Position numbers and translations under genes: made by a program. Below are positions 47,965 through 58,612 of a stretch of 64,000 bases of DNA, in pieces. This DNA comes from Carnegiea gigantea (lineage: Eukaryota; Streptophyta; Magnoliopsida; Caryophyllales; Cactaceae), in contig JAKOGI010000140.1 in assembly GCA_029747015.1 (NCBI GenBank), positions 62,001 to 126,000 on the forward strand, in the 5' to 3' direction. The notes beneath the pieces are model-generated. The model had not been told where the DNA came from and made no database searches. It saw nothing but the letters and a program-made list of their open reading frames with translations. Numbering within the stretch: the first letter of the stretch is position 1; each line of letters begins with the position of its first letter.

Positions 47965-50900
47965 ATGGAGATGAGCAGCTGTTTAGCCTTCACAGGACCG
48001 TCCTCCTCAACGCCAGTGACCTTCTTCAACCACGGGTCCACCCACTTCAAACCTCACTCACCTTCCGTCCCACTAACCAACCCTTGTGGTTCATGGAATC
48101 AAACCAGGAGGAGGTCCCTTCAGGTCAAGGCCCTTGAAGGGTCGGTAGTGCGTCAAACTTTATCGTCGAATTGGGATTTGTCTGCGGCCGTGAAACCGTC
48201 GCCATTGTTTCCCCGATTCGATGACGTTGACACCACCAGCATGCTTCTTCGTCAGAGAATCGTCTTCCTTGGTTCCCAGGTGCCCTTCTTTACTTGGTTG
48301 GTTTCTGGGATTTTCTTTTTGAATAATATCTTGCGGTGAAATTGTGGGGTTGAGTTTTTAGGTATAAGTGTCATTTGGGGTTTTGGGATTTTGTTTTTTC
48401 AAGTATTGGGTTTTTCACTTTTCAGGGATTGCTTTGCTGCATGTTTATGATTTTACAATTAGAGGGTATTGATGCTGAATTCTCAGCTTTGGAGAAAAAA
48501 ATGTAGATATGTGAGATTAGTGACATCGGGGGGTTGGTTGAAATCATATTAAGTTCTAAGGGTTCTGAGTGGTAACGACGCGAGAGTCCTGGAGGTATTG
48601 GACATTTATTAGCAATAAGATTGCTAGATTCATATTTGTGTTAAGGGCATGAAGCTTGATTTTGTGAGAAATTATGAAGAATTATTCCTGATGAGTTCTT
48701 TGCTTTTGTGCTGATGTGTTGGACAGGTAGATGATACAACTGCAGATTTTGTCATAAGCCAGCTCTTACTTTTAGATGCAGAAGACTCAAAGAAAGATAT
48801 TAAGTTGTTCATTTACTCCCCTGGAGGATCAATTACTGCAGGTATGACTGAATGCTCATACAGTTACTGTTAATATCGTTATATCTAGTCGCAGTGTCTA
48901 GTTTTGTGAGATGCTTCTGCTTTGCAAAGTTGGAAGTCCCTTTGTGATAAAATGACGAAACAAAATTAGGGCTGGCATGTTCTTCTCCTATCCAGGATCA
49001 AAAGGAAACAACCGTCAGCAACTTGCCATAAGGATGCCAGGTCTAGCCTCCCCAGCTCCCGTCCCCCCTCTTTTCCCCCGAAAGGGGAAAAGAATTTGCT
49101 TGGGTGGGATTCTAGGTTTGAATTTAGTTATAATGTTGTTTCTCTACTTAGTTGGATGAGATGGAAACAAAGGGTCGGGGGTTGGGTTTTTGGGTTTCTT
49201 TTTTTTTGGGGGGGGGGGGGGGGGTGAGGGCTCTTGGTTCATCAGAACTCAGAAATGGTCTGGCTCCAATTCATCTGATCTGGCTTATTGTCTTAAAAAA
49301 CGTCGGTCGTTTTGTGTTGAGTGTAGCAGCAAATAAATCCCATTCCACTTTCTTCCAGTATGAGGACAGTTCTAGCATACATGAGGACTTTTATTTCCCC
49401 TCCATTTTCCCATGCTCCATGCTCCATGCTCACCGCTTGACATTGACTTAGTAAATGAGCCTTTTGCATGACTCTTCACTAAACATTTCTCATCCAAACG
49501 ATTACTGTGAATCAAGTCAAAGTCAACGAAATTTGATTTCTTATCAAGAGGGGTTGCAGTAGCTTTGGTTAATTTATTACGGTTGTCTTGGCTCATTAGT
49601 TGTTACTGCTTGTAGGGATGGGAATCTATGATGCTATGAAGTTGTGCAAGGCAGATGTTTCCACCATTTGTCTGGGGTTAGCTGCATCCATGGGTACATT
49701 TCTTCTTGCTGCTGGCACTAAAGGGAAGCGTTACTGCATGCCAAATGCACAAGTGATGATTCATCAACCATATGGAATGGGTGGTGGCACTGTAAGTTCC
49801 CTTTTCTGCCCGTTTCCATCATGAAGTGCTTCAGTATTCATAGATACTATATGCTTTATACATTCTGTTCATCAGGCATCTTGTTGAGGGTCTGCGGTAA
49901 GGTTTCCAAGATTTCCGCTTCACGGAAGCTTCATTGAGGTTGGGTGTTACATCATGCAGAAAACTGTATCTGCTAATTCATTATGTATGAGTTTCTATTG
50001 GGTGTGTTATTGCACCGGATGGAATTGGAAACAACCTCTTAGATACGAGAACATTTTGAGGACAACTCTAAAATTCCTTTCAGTAATTCTATTTCTACCT
50101 TAAAAGGGCAATGCTTTTGATAAGATGGATGTCATAGACTTGGTTACTATCTGAGTTGTGTCATATTGAGCTGTAGGCAAACTATCAAGTGAGTCACTCA
50201 GTCATTAGCCAATTTAGCCTAGCCCAAAAACCCTTAACTCTTGTTATGTTTCATAGTCGTTCTTTTCCCCCCTTTTAGATCTGTGCAGCTACTCGTAATG
50301 AAAATTGATGTTCTGTTTCCCATGTTACTAAGATCATCAGCTTGGCATCCTGAGTCATTAACATGGGTACTCTCATCTAGAAACTAGGATATACTGTTTG
50401 TCAAAGATCAGGGTGTACTTCTCTCTAGCTTGTAAACTCATTGAATTATCTCATTTTTAGTCAACCCTGCTTATATTATCTTGGATCAAGACATTCTATA
50501 TGTGAATATTTGCAATCTCTTGTTATCTGTAGCTCATTCATTTGCATACATTTATTCGCATTGCACTTTACAGGATACTGTCCAGCTTACTGATGACAGA
50601 ACAATCAATATGAAGAGACTGAGAATCTTTTAAAAGTCAGGTGTCCTTAGACCGGAGATGCTTTTCAGCCTCGCAGAACTTGATGTTCGCTCGGACATTT
50701 GGTTTCATGAACATTGATGAAATGTAGTGGCAACTCTAGTTTACCCTGTATAGGGTACAATCATGCCGGCACTAAGCATGACATCCCATCAGAACCCAAT
50801 GTTATGTGTGTTTTGAGTTAACGGTAGCACTAGGATGGGTGTGTGTTTGAGTAAGAGTAGCATTAGGATGGGTGACTTCTCTTGTGAAACTCTCTTATTG

Positions 50901-51441
50901 TACCCCTCGTTCTCCTTTGTCCTTATCATAGTAGACCTTTATCTTCACGTTATTTCAGGTAACAGAGTTTTGCATACGTCTGAGAGAAATGGGATACCAC
51001 AAAGTCAAGCTGAACAAAATGTACTCCAGAATCACAGGGAAGCCTGAGCAGCAGGTTGGATTACCCAAAAATGTCTCTGTTGTATTTCTTTTTGCCGCAC
51101 TAATCAACAAGTTACCATTCCTCTTAACTGACCTCCTTTTGGTGCAGATTGAAATAGACACCGAACGTGACAATTTCATGAGTGCCTGGGAGGCAAAGGA
51201 ATACGGACTTGTAGACGCTGTTATAGATGATGGCAAGCCAGGACTAGTGGCCCCTGTCGGAGATACCAGCCCACCTCCAAAGTCAAAGACATGGGTTTTA
51301 TGGCAAGTTTTAGAGGACCCCAAATTCAAGAAGGACCTTCCGTCTGAGCACAAGCTCTTCCGGAAGGCATGTGCTGGAGGCCAAAATGATCACAGCAGTA
51401 GGGGCACAGAGCAAGAGGAGCAAACCCCAGCTTCAGTGTAA
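47965..51441 (+). CDS. CLPP3: Chloroplast ATP-dependent Clp protease proteolytic subunit 3
   Basis: Five phase-consistent exons: 47965-48279, 48727-48841, 49616-49791, 50959-51054 and 51148-51441, giving 331 aa. The first 70 or so residues ([15 protein letters not shown], Ser/Thr/Pro-rich) are a chloroplast transit peptide; RQTLSSNW then begins the part shared with Arabidopsis CLPP3. The Clp protease core has [40 protein letters not shown] and MIHQP. The catalytic triad is intact: Ser168, His193, Asp242, with the standard family spacing (25 and 49). The long C-terminal extension after [16 protein letters not shown] also fits CLPP3. It works in the stromal Clp ring of catalytic subunits. The frame is open upstream of 47965, but no ATG lies there and MEMS is the family's usual start. 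Confidence 0.95.
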
Positions 51442-51762
51442 GATTAGGGCCGTACTGCAGATTTGGCCGACTAGCTTGGGTTGCACTGTTTCCCCAACCG
51501 CTAATTTTTGAGATACACAAAAAACTGCAGAACAATTTAGAAATTGACTTACATATATATATATATTTTCCGGTTAGAATGCTTTTGTGCAATTGTGTTT
51601 GGGTTATTTACATGAGCCATCAGTTTGGTGGGCACGATGTGTTGAATTATGGATGGTTTGCTAGCTTGTGTGCATGGTATGCCATGGTATATCCTCACGT
51701 TTCATTGCCTAGGAGAGCACGCAAACCAAACTTCAACACTCCATTGAAAAGTTGCACGGTTA

Positions 51763-52028
51763 GGGTCTGTTTTTTTTTTTGGGCCAATTTTAAAATACCA
51801 ACTTCAACTCACTTCAACGTATATTAACCTATTTCAATCCATTTAACGCATTTCAACCTACTTCAATCCACTTTCATTATTTTAACCAAGTTTAATTTAT
51901 CATATAAAAAAATTCAACGTACTTTAACGTACTTTAATTCACTTCAACTTACTTCAACCTACCTTAATCTATTTTAACACACTTTACTCTTTTACCCATC
52001 TTAACTTACCCACGAAAAGAATAAGCCC
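51763..52028. mobile_element. MITE (Tourist/PIF-Harbinger type), 266 bp
   Basis: Flanked by TTA on both sides (51760-51762 and 52029-52031), the 3-bp duplication typical of PIF/Harbinger. Left end GGGTCTGTTTTTTTT. The right end on the opposite strand is GGGCTTATTCTTTTCGTGGG, matching the family terminus at 22692 and, more distantly, 56710. The interior is repeated AACTTCAACTC, TACTTCAACC units (the inverse of GGTTGAAGT). It lies 320 bp past the CLPP3 stop. Confidence 0.82.
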
Positions 52029-52382
52029 TTAGTTATGTGTTTTCTGGTCGGTGTTTCAATTTTCTTCATTCATTTGTATACATCTAGAGGCAAATTATCT
52101 AGTGGCAAATTCTCTTCAGTCCTCCATGTTGGAGCCAGTTAGTGTTCTCCAAGAATGCTTTCAAGATCAAATCTTACACATTATGGTTCATGTTGTCTTT
52201 TAATATTTGTACTGAACCCAAAAAATAATGTTAACAATAAAATATAATGGTCAAGATGCCAAATCCAAAATCTTCGCCTCTTTGTAGTATAAGTCCCTCC
52301 TTGACCTTTCAGCCTACAAATAGAATAACATTGCTACTTTTTTTTAGGCTTTATTTTATTTGCCCGAGCTGATAATAAGTTA

Positions 52383-52730
52383 GAGCTTGTTCTTTCCATT
52401 CCTCTCTAACCAATTCCAATCAATTTTTATTAACTTGTATCAATTTTTATCAACTTCGATTTAAAAAAAAAAAAATTCAACCCTTTCCAACTTCAACTAA
52501 TTTTGACAAACTTTTATCAATCTCTTCCCAAATTTCTTACAAAGTAATTCTCACTCATTTATATTTTTTACTAACATCCTTAATTTTCAACAGCTTATGT
52601 CAATTTGTTCTAATCTTTTTCAACCTTAATCAACTTTTTATCAATTAATTTAAAAAATAGTAACTTCTATTAATTTTTACTAATTTTATCAATTTATTAA
52701 ATTCTATTTACCAACCAAAAAAACAGGCCC
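52383..52730. mobile_element. MITE of the same family, diverged
   Basis: Left end GAGCTTGTTCTTTCC follows TTA (52380-52382). The right end on the opposite strand is GGGCCTGTTTTTTTGGTTGG, followed on the plus strand by TAA. The interior has AACTTCAACT, TTTTATCAACTT and TTTTTATTAAC repeats. It ends about 20 bp before the most upstream possible ATG of the next gene. Confidence 0.65.
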
Positions 52731-52818
52731 TAATTTGTGCGCTCAAGGGATGGGAAAAAGGGGCCCTTGGTCAATTCGGCTCCATTCCATCTTCCATGTC
52801 TTCTTCAAGAGTCTGGAA

Positions 52819-54559
52819 ATGGTGACACTGGCACCTCTTAGCTCTCTCTCCTCCTCTTCGACGTCTTCCATTCACTTTTCCCACTCAATTCACAAAATCT
52901 ATTCCTTCCTCATCTGGGATTCATCTTCGTCTCTAAAATTATCCCCCCAAACGAAGAAATTCAGCATCCAATGTTCAGAGAAACCAAGTATAACACTAAA
53001 AACATGCAAGAACTGCAAAACCCAGTTCGATCCAACCCTCAATCATCCTCGCGCTTGTCGTTTCCACACTGCCCATTTTGGTGGTAATTTTACTACTTCA
53101 TTCTCGGTGCCCCCCCCTTCCCCCTCTGATTATGACGTCGAACTGACGGATTACAAATGTATTAGTACCTAATTTGCGAATCACCCTGAAATTTGTCTAC
53201 TTTTGTAAATAGGGTTTCCATGCGTCTGAGAAAAACATGTTAAAGGAGGTGGCTTTGGCTTTTGTTAGTTGGTGATGGGTATCACTATAATTATTGCCTA
53301 GTCCTGGGAGTAGGCACCCTTTGGTGTCCCTGACCAATCAAAGGCGAAAGCTTTTTGTAAACTGGGGATGAATTGCTAGGGAACAGGGAGACGCCCATGA
53401 ATCATGATTGAAGAGCACGATATAACGTAGATAGGCCAAGAGCAGGTGGTAATTTCCCTCTCATTATTACTGATAGAGCTAGGTTGAATGATAGGACTAG
53501 AATATGTCACATGCTGATTTTGTAGGTGTATGAGTAGTTTGATGGTGAATGAGACAGGAGGGTGGGCGAATAGAGGTAGTGGAGGATGGAAATGATAAGC
53601 ATAATTAATTGCAAAGTTATGGAGCGGTGATCCGGTGCTTAATGATTGTACAAAATCGAGGATGCAATTTGAGTTGCAGATGTTATCATGAGGGTGAGTT
53701 TTCTGTTATTTTCTTCTGTCTTGGAGGAAGTTGTAAAGAAGTTTATAGAATATGTAGTTTAATTGTTTAACCCCACAGGCAATGGTGCTTGTTTCAAGTC
53801 GAACTTAGGCAAAGTGCTCATAATTCTTATGCTGAAATTGGTAGAAGCTCCCTTGTTCGTGCTTCACCTATGATGCTAGCCGCCCCGGGGGGGGGGTCAT
53901 ATGCTTATTCATTTTTGAATTTTGATTGCTTGACTGATTGGGACGAATAGCTTTACCAATGCTTAAGCTTTTGGAAAGTTTACAGTAAAGCTCAAATTGA
54001 TGGTAATTGCTCTCAGTAATCGGTGTAGTTGTTCAGATTGGTAGAGGAACTGTCTGCAAGATTTGCTCTTTTGAAGAATTTACTACACAGTTCATTTTTC
54101 TCCATATCAAAAACCACTGTGTCTATTGTGTCTATGGCCCCTGTTCTACTTGGGGAGTGAAATTTTCTTTTCCATCTTCGTTTTTCTGTCTGCTCTCTTT
54201 GGTCTGGCATTGATGAATGATAAGTGAGTGTTATATGCACTTGCTAAGCGTGAAATCATTTATTCATGGCCAGATGAAGTATGCTTGTTTATCTTGTAGG
54301 AAGTCCTATGAAGTGTCATATGATTTTAAGTTGGCTAGCTCAGTTTCAACTAACATGCTTTTGCTGAATATCCTCCTCAAGTTGCTTATAATTCTGATGA
54401 ACAGGAGAGACAAAGAGGAAGTTTGAGAGCGTGTATGAAGGCGGCACGATGAACACCCCCAACTCTGGCCAAGTTTTCCAGTATTGGCACTGCTGTGGAT
54501 CAGAAGATCCATTTGACCCAGGATGTACATATTCTCCACATTTGTCTTATGATGATTGA
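52819..54559 (+). CDS. Small CHORD-like zinc-binding protein, probably plastid-targeted
   Basis: Two exons, 52819-53083 and 54405-54559, join in phase to 139 aa. The N-terminus (MVTLAPLSSLSSSSTSSIHF) is Ser/Thr-rich and acid-free, like a chloroplast transit peptide. The mature part resembles one CHORD zinc module: KTCKNCKTQFDPTLNHPRAC, then RFHTAHFGG across the splice, GTMNTPNSGQVF, YWHCCGSEDPFDPGC and PHLSYDD at the end. Spacing of C63, C66, C80, H83 and the later WHCC and PGC is that of CHORD, though the usual YHPG is FHTAH. Function unknown. An in-frame ATG at 52750 would add 23 residues but starts within 20 bp of a MITE; 52819 gives a better transit peptide. Confidence 0.8.
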
Positions 54560-56045
54560 TGAACGATGCTGACAATTCCTTATGAATCCTTTGCTATGGT
54601 GTCTTAGCCTCTTAGGCTTCTGTTCCTGTAAAAGCATACACTGACATTGTGTTCATCTCTGCTTTCATTTGTAGCAATGTAACATTCAACAGTTAATGTC
54701 AGAGCAGATATAAATTATTGAGCTTTCATTGATTTGCTCTACTCCCCCAAAGGTTGAATTGTATGACATATTTTGATTTAGATGATACTTGCACGACTTG
54801 TGCCTTGTTTCTGAGTTCAATGCAGAGACGGGTGTTAGCCATGGTCACTTGTGAAGGAAATGTGAGGTTACTCTTTGTAGGTAGAAAATTTGCACGGAAA
54901 TCCAGTCTTGGTGATCAGTTTGAGGAGATAACTCATACATGTATAAATGGGGCAATCTTGGCGTATCTTTTGGGGCAAACGCTTGTTGCACTGGCTGTCT
55001 TTTTTGTTATCGTTGCTGGAAGAGATTGAAACATCGACCAACAAGTACGAGACCTATAATTTGAGAGGGCACATATCCTGATTTGATTAGGTATGTCGGG
55101 TGTGTAGATGGTGTTGCCTGGTCTGGTCATAATAGATGTTGTTGCATGCTTGCATTTGGATGCTTGGTCAGAAGGTAATTAAGTAATTTGTTTTTTTTAA
55201 TTTTTTTGGGTCAGTTAATAGGGTATGTTGGATGTGTAGTAACTACTAACTAGTAAGGTTGATTCCCCGAAGTTGAAGAAATAAGTGCCTAATGCAGGCA
55301 TGGCTTTGCATGGGCCAATCCCTCTTACATGTCAGCATTAACCCAGAGCGGCACGTCATGGTTGGACCCTATGGGCCTAGCCTTGGGCCAAAGTGATTCC
55401 ACCTGACCTCAAGAGCGAGTCCATAATTCATAGTAAATTGCCTTTCTCGCCCCTCCAATATCGCACTGGTGCACTGACAAATTTTATCCAATCTCAGTGT
55501 TTAACTACCTGAATTTGGTCCATGTAGGTACAATCATGAATTTTGGTCTGGATCTTAAGTTCGGATACATTTTTATTTCGTAGATCTAATTTTAATTCAA
55601 CTTTAGGCATACTCAATTTATCAAACCTAAAAAAATCAGATGTAGTCATTAGTGTCTCATCTAAATTTTAAATAATATTGTCCGATTTGTCTAATTCACC
55701 CGGTATGGATTTAAGCAAACCTGGTTTTTTGCAAGCCCTGTGCATTGCAAATACCATGCAGTCATATCATTGTTTGGCTTTAGAATCAAAGAAGCTTTCC
55801 ACAGAGTTGCCTCGAGAATAGTTTCTCAGTTTTGCAGTTTCGGAAAATCGAAGGGTAAGCATGGCGAGTGAGATCATGAGCCAAGGGAGCAGCGCCACTG
55901 GCTCTTGTCCGGCAACAAAGAAGAACAAAACACCTGAACTTAGACAGGGAATGTAGAGGGATTTGTGGACCTCATTGGCTTTCTCATTTGATTATTAACT
56001 TAGCCAGATCCAGCAAAGGGCATCAACGGTACTCTTCCATTTAAA
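54560..56045. other. Intergenic; small open frame at 55861
   Basis: No full gene. A GC-richer patch at 55861-55950 begins ATGGCGAGTGAGATC and can be read for 31 codons (MASEIMSQGSSATG) to a stop. It could be a captured or decayed first exon; no continuation was found. The frame at 54754-55029 after the CHORD-like gene is not convincing. Confidence 0.35.
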
Positions 56046-56305
56046 ATAAGCCTAGGGTAGTACTCTTCCATTTCATAAAATAAAAAGGGTAATTTAGTAA
56101 TCATAAAGTCCACAACGTTATATAGATTCAGAATCAAAATAAAATTTTTTTAGATATTTCATAAATTAAATATTTTTTGGGTGATCCTCACAAATTCAAC
56201 ATTAGTTAGTAATCTAAATTTCTTTCTTTGCCTATTCTAGAATCAGGAAATATACAATCAATGTCTTACCGCCTTAATCATGACGTCACCCAAAAATAAC
56301 ATTAG
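56046..56305. repeat. Dispersed repeat, copy 1
   Basis: This segment and 58225-58490 share, in the same order, TAGTAATCATAA, AGATTCAGAATCA, AGATAT, TTCA(A)CATTAG/TTCAGCGTTA, AATAATCCA-type sequence and CCGCCTTAATCATGA. They are diverged direct copies about 2.2 kb apart on either side of the Harbinger element. Confidence 0.7.
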
Positions 56306-56709
56306 CAATTTAAACCCCCAAAAAAGAGCAATGTAGATCGATCAGCCGCTTCATAATCACTAGATTATTGATGGACAAGGGGGAATATGTACTCGTGATT
56401 ATATGTTCAGCTTTGTAATTTTACTTAAAAATTTTGCAATATTTACTGTGTAATTGTAAAAAGAGCACAAAATACATGTCATAGTTGATAACTTAATTCA
56501 TAATTTGAATACAGTTGTTGTTCAAGTATTTAAAAACTACATTTTCCCACAATTTTTATTGAAGATAAAAATTTATAGATAGATACACCTTATAATCATC
56601 CTCAACTTTTTAAAAATTTTTTTTCTTTTGTTAAAGCAATTAGATGCAGCTTTAGTGTTTTTTTTTGGGGGGTTAAGAAACCTTATCAACATTGCTAATA
56701 CAATATTTA

Positions 56710-58097
56710 GGGCATGTTCTATTTCGCGTTTTAGGTAGATAGATAGATATAAGGAGATGTAAGGAGCTGTAAGAAGCTGTAAGGGGCTGTAAAAAGCTGT
56801 AAGGAGATGTAAGGAGCTGTAAGGAGATGTACGGAGATGCAAGGAGCTGTAAGGAGCTGTAAGAAGATGTAGGAAGCTGTAAGGAGCTGTAAGGATAGAT
56901 GTAAGGAGTTGTTGAGTTGTTGAAGATTTGTATACTATAATTTGTCTTACAATGAACGTTTTGGATAAAAATAATAATATTAAAATAATATACTTATTGA
57001 AAATAAATAATTAATTAAGTTAATTACATAACAATAAAATATATTAATTCTCTTAAATTTCATGAATAAAATTTCGTCCACTTGAGGTGATTTTTTATGC
57101 GAACATTAGTTTGATCGAGTAAGCAAAGTACAACAAAAAAAAAAATAAATTTTTTTGATAAAATTGAATACAACTCTGCAAATAAATTCCTAGTTTAACT
57201 AAATAATTTTAAATATAAATAAATATATGGTGAATATTGTTCCCCAAAAATTTTATAAATAAACCATTAAAACATTATGCTTAACATATAAAAATTGGTT
57301 TGTCATATAACAACCAAAACTTCAAAATTATCTTTCAAACTCGTCGTCATATCCCACAGTTCAGAAGATATGGCCCACCTAAAGGAGTGAAAGAACGGTT
57401 CAACCATCGACACTCATCTTTACGAATGACAGTGGAGAGAACTTTTGGAGTCTTGAAGGGAAGATGGAAGATATTGGTTGACAGAATGCCGAAAATGAGA
57501 CAAGAGCATCAGTTGGAGATAATTATTTCTTGTTGTACCTTACATAATTTTATTATTCTATACAACAAGCGCGTATCAATCTCAGCAAGGGAACCAAATT
57601 TGGAACGACCACCAAATGTTCAATTGTATAACGATAGCAACAAAATTGTAATAGATAAACTTAGGGATGAAATAGCTGTAATACTTTCCTCGCATACAGT
57701 TTGACAGTTTTTATATATGCTTTAGACAAACATGAACAAAAATTCTGTATTATAATTTGAAAAGTATGGTCATCTATAATAATATATATTCCATATCAAA
57801 ACGTAAATATAATTTACGTCATTATATTATGTTTTATATTCATGTAAATATTGTGTTCATAAGATATTTATAAATTTTATATATTGGTAGTATCATTAAA
57901 AAAATATACATATTTCTGTAACTAAAATAAATAAATGTTATAAAAAAACTAGGAGATGTAAGGAAGAAGATGTAAGGAGATGTAAGGAGATGTAAGGAGA
58001 TGTAAAAAGATGTAAAAAGATGTAAGGAGATGTAAGGAGCTGTAAGGAGATGTAAGCTCTTAGCTAAATCCTAAAGAACGCGAAATAGAACACGCCC
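56710..58097 (+). mobile_element. PIF/Harbinger element, internally deleted
   Basis: Target duplication TTA at 56707-56709 and 58098-58100. Terminal inverted repeat: left GGGCATGTTCTATTTCGCG then TTTTAGG; right, opposite strand, GGGCGTGTTCTATTTCGCG then TTCTTTAGG. Inside each end lies a block of direct units of about 10 bp, GTAAGGAGATGTAAGGAGCT and variants (56748-56915 and 57950-58060), in the same orientation on both sides. The middle holds the end of a Harbinger transposase (separate entry). At 1.39 kb it is too short for both proteins of an autonomous element (transposase and Myb-like partner), so it depends on another copy. Confidence 0.92.
57300..57704 (+). pseudogene. C-terminal fragment of PIF/Harbinger transposase
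   Basis: A 134-residue open stretch with no proper ATG at its start. It contains FNHRHSSLRMTVERTFGVLK then GRWKIL and later LHNFI, the hallmark of the last part of DDE_Tnp_4 transposases. The Glu in VERTFG is the third catalytic acid; the earlier two Asp-bearing regions are missing. The frame then ends naturally at a stop. A remnant of the parent gene inside the deleted element. Confidence 0.88.
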
Positions 58098-58224
58098 TTA
58101 AAGTCTCAATTTTTAAACTTATAAAAAAGACCTGAAAAATTTGCATTTGAGGTTCAATAAATTTTGGCCCCTAATCTTGATATCCTGGCTTTGTCCCTTC
58201 CTAGGAAACTCTCTCATTGCATAA

Positions 58225-58490
58225 AGTGAAATGATAAATTTTTTAACTTGCTATATAAAATAAGGGTAAAATAGTAATCATAAGATCTATAATGTTACAT
58301 AAATTCAAAATCACAATATAAACTTTTCAGATATCTATTTCACGAATTAAATGTTCTTTTAAGCACTCTCCACGAGTTCAGCGTTAACCAATAATCCACA
58401 TTTTTCTTACCTATTAGGAAAACGGAAAAGGTGAGATGAATTTCTAACCGCCTTAATCATGAAATCAACCCAAAATTTGCACTAAAAATT
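58225..58490. repeat. Dispersed repeat, copy 2
   Basis: Direct, diverged copy of 56046-56305. It lies between the Harbinger element and the 3' end of RACK1. Confidence 0.7.
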
Positions 58491-58612
58491 ATATACAAAA
58501 AACAAAAAAAGGAACCATGCAAAAATATTAGGCAACTAAAAAGAAGTTGATTTTATTTATTTTGGTTTTTTTCCGCCTTCCCTGGAGGATCATTGCCAAT
58601 GACTGAAATACA

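Noticed and set aside
54754..55029. 91-codon frame after the CHORD-like gene, with a hydrophobic end
   Set aside because: No family resemblance, ordinary 3' flank composition, no splice link to neighbours.
56748..58060. Regularly spaced short repeats resembling a CRISPR array
   Set aside because: Units are contiguous with no unique spacers, lie inside transposon ends, and the sequence is plant nuclear.
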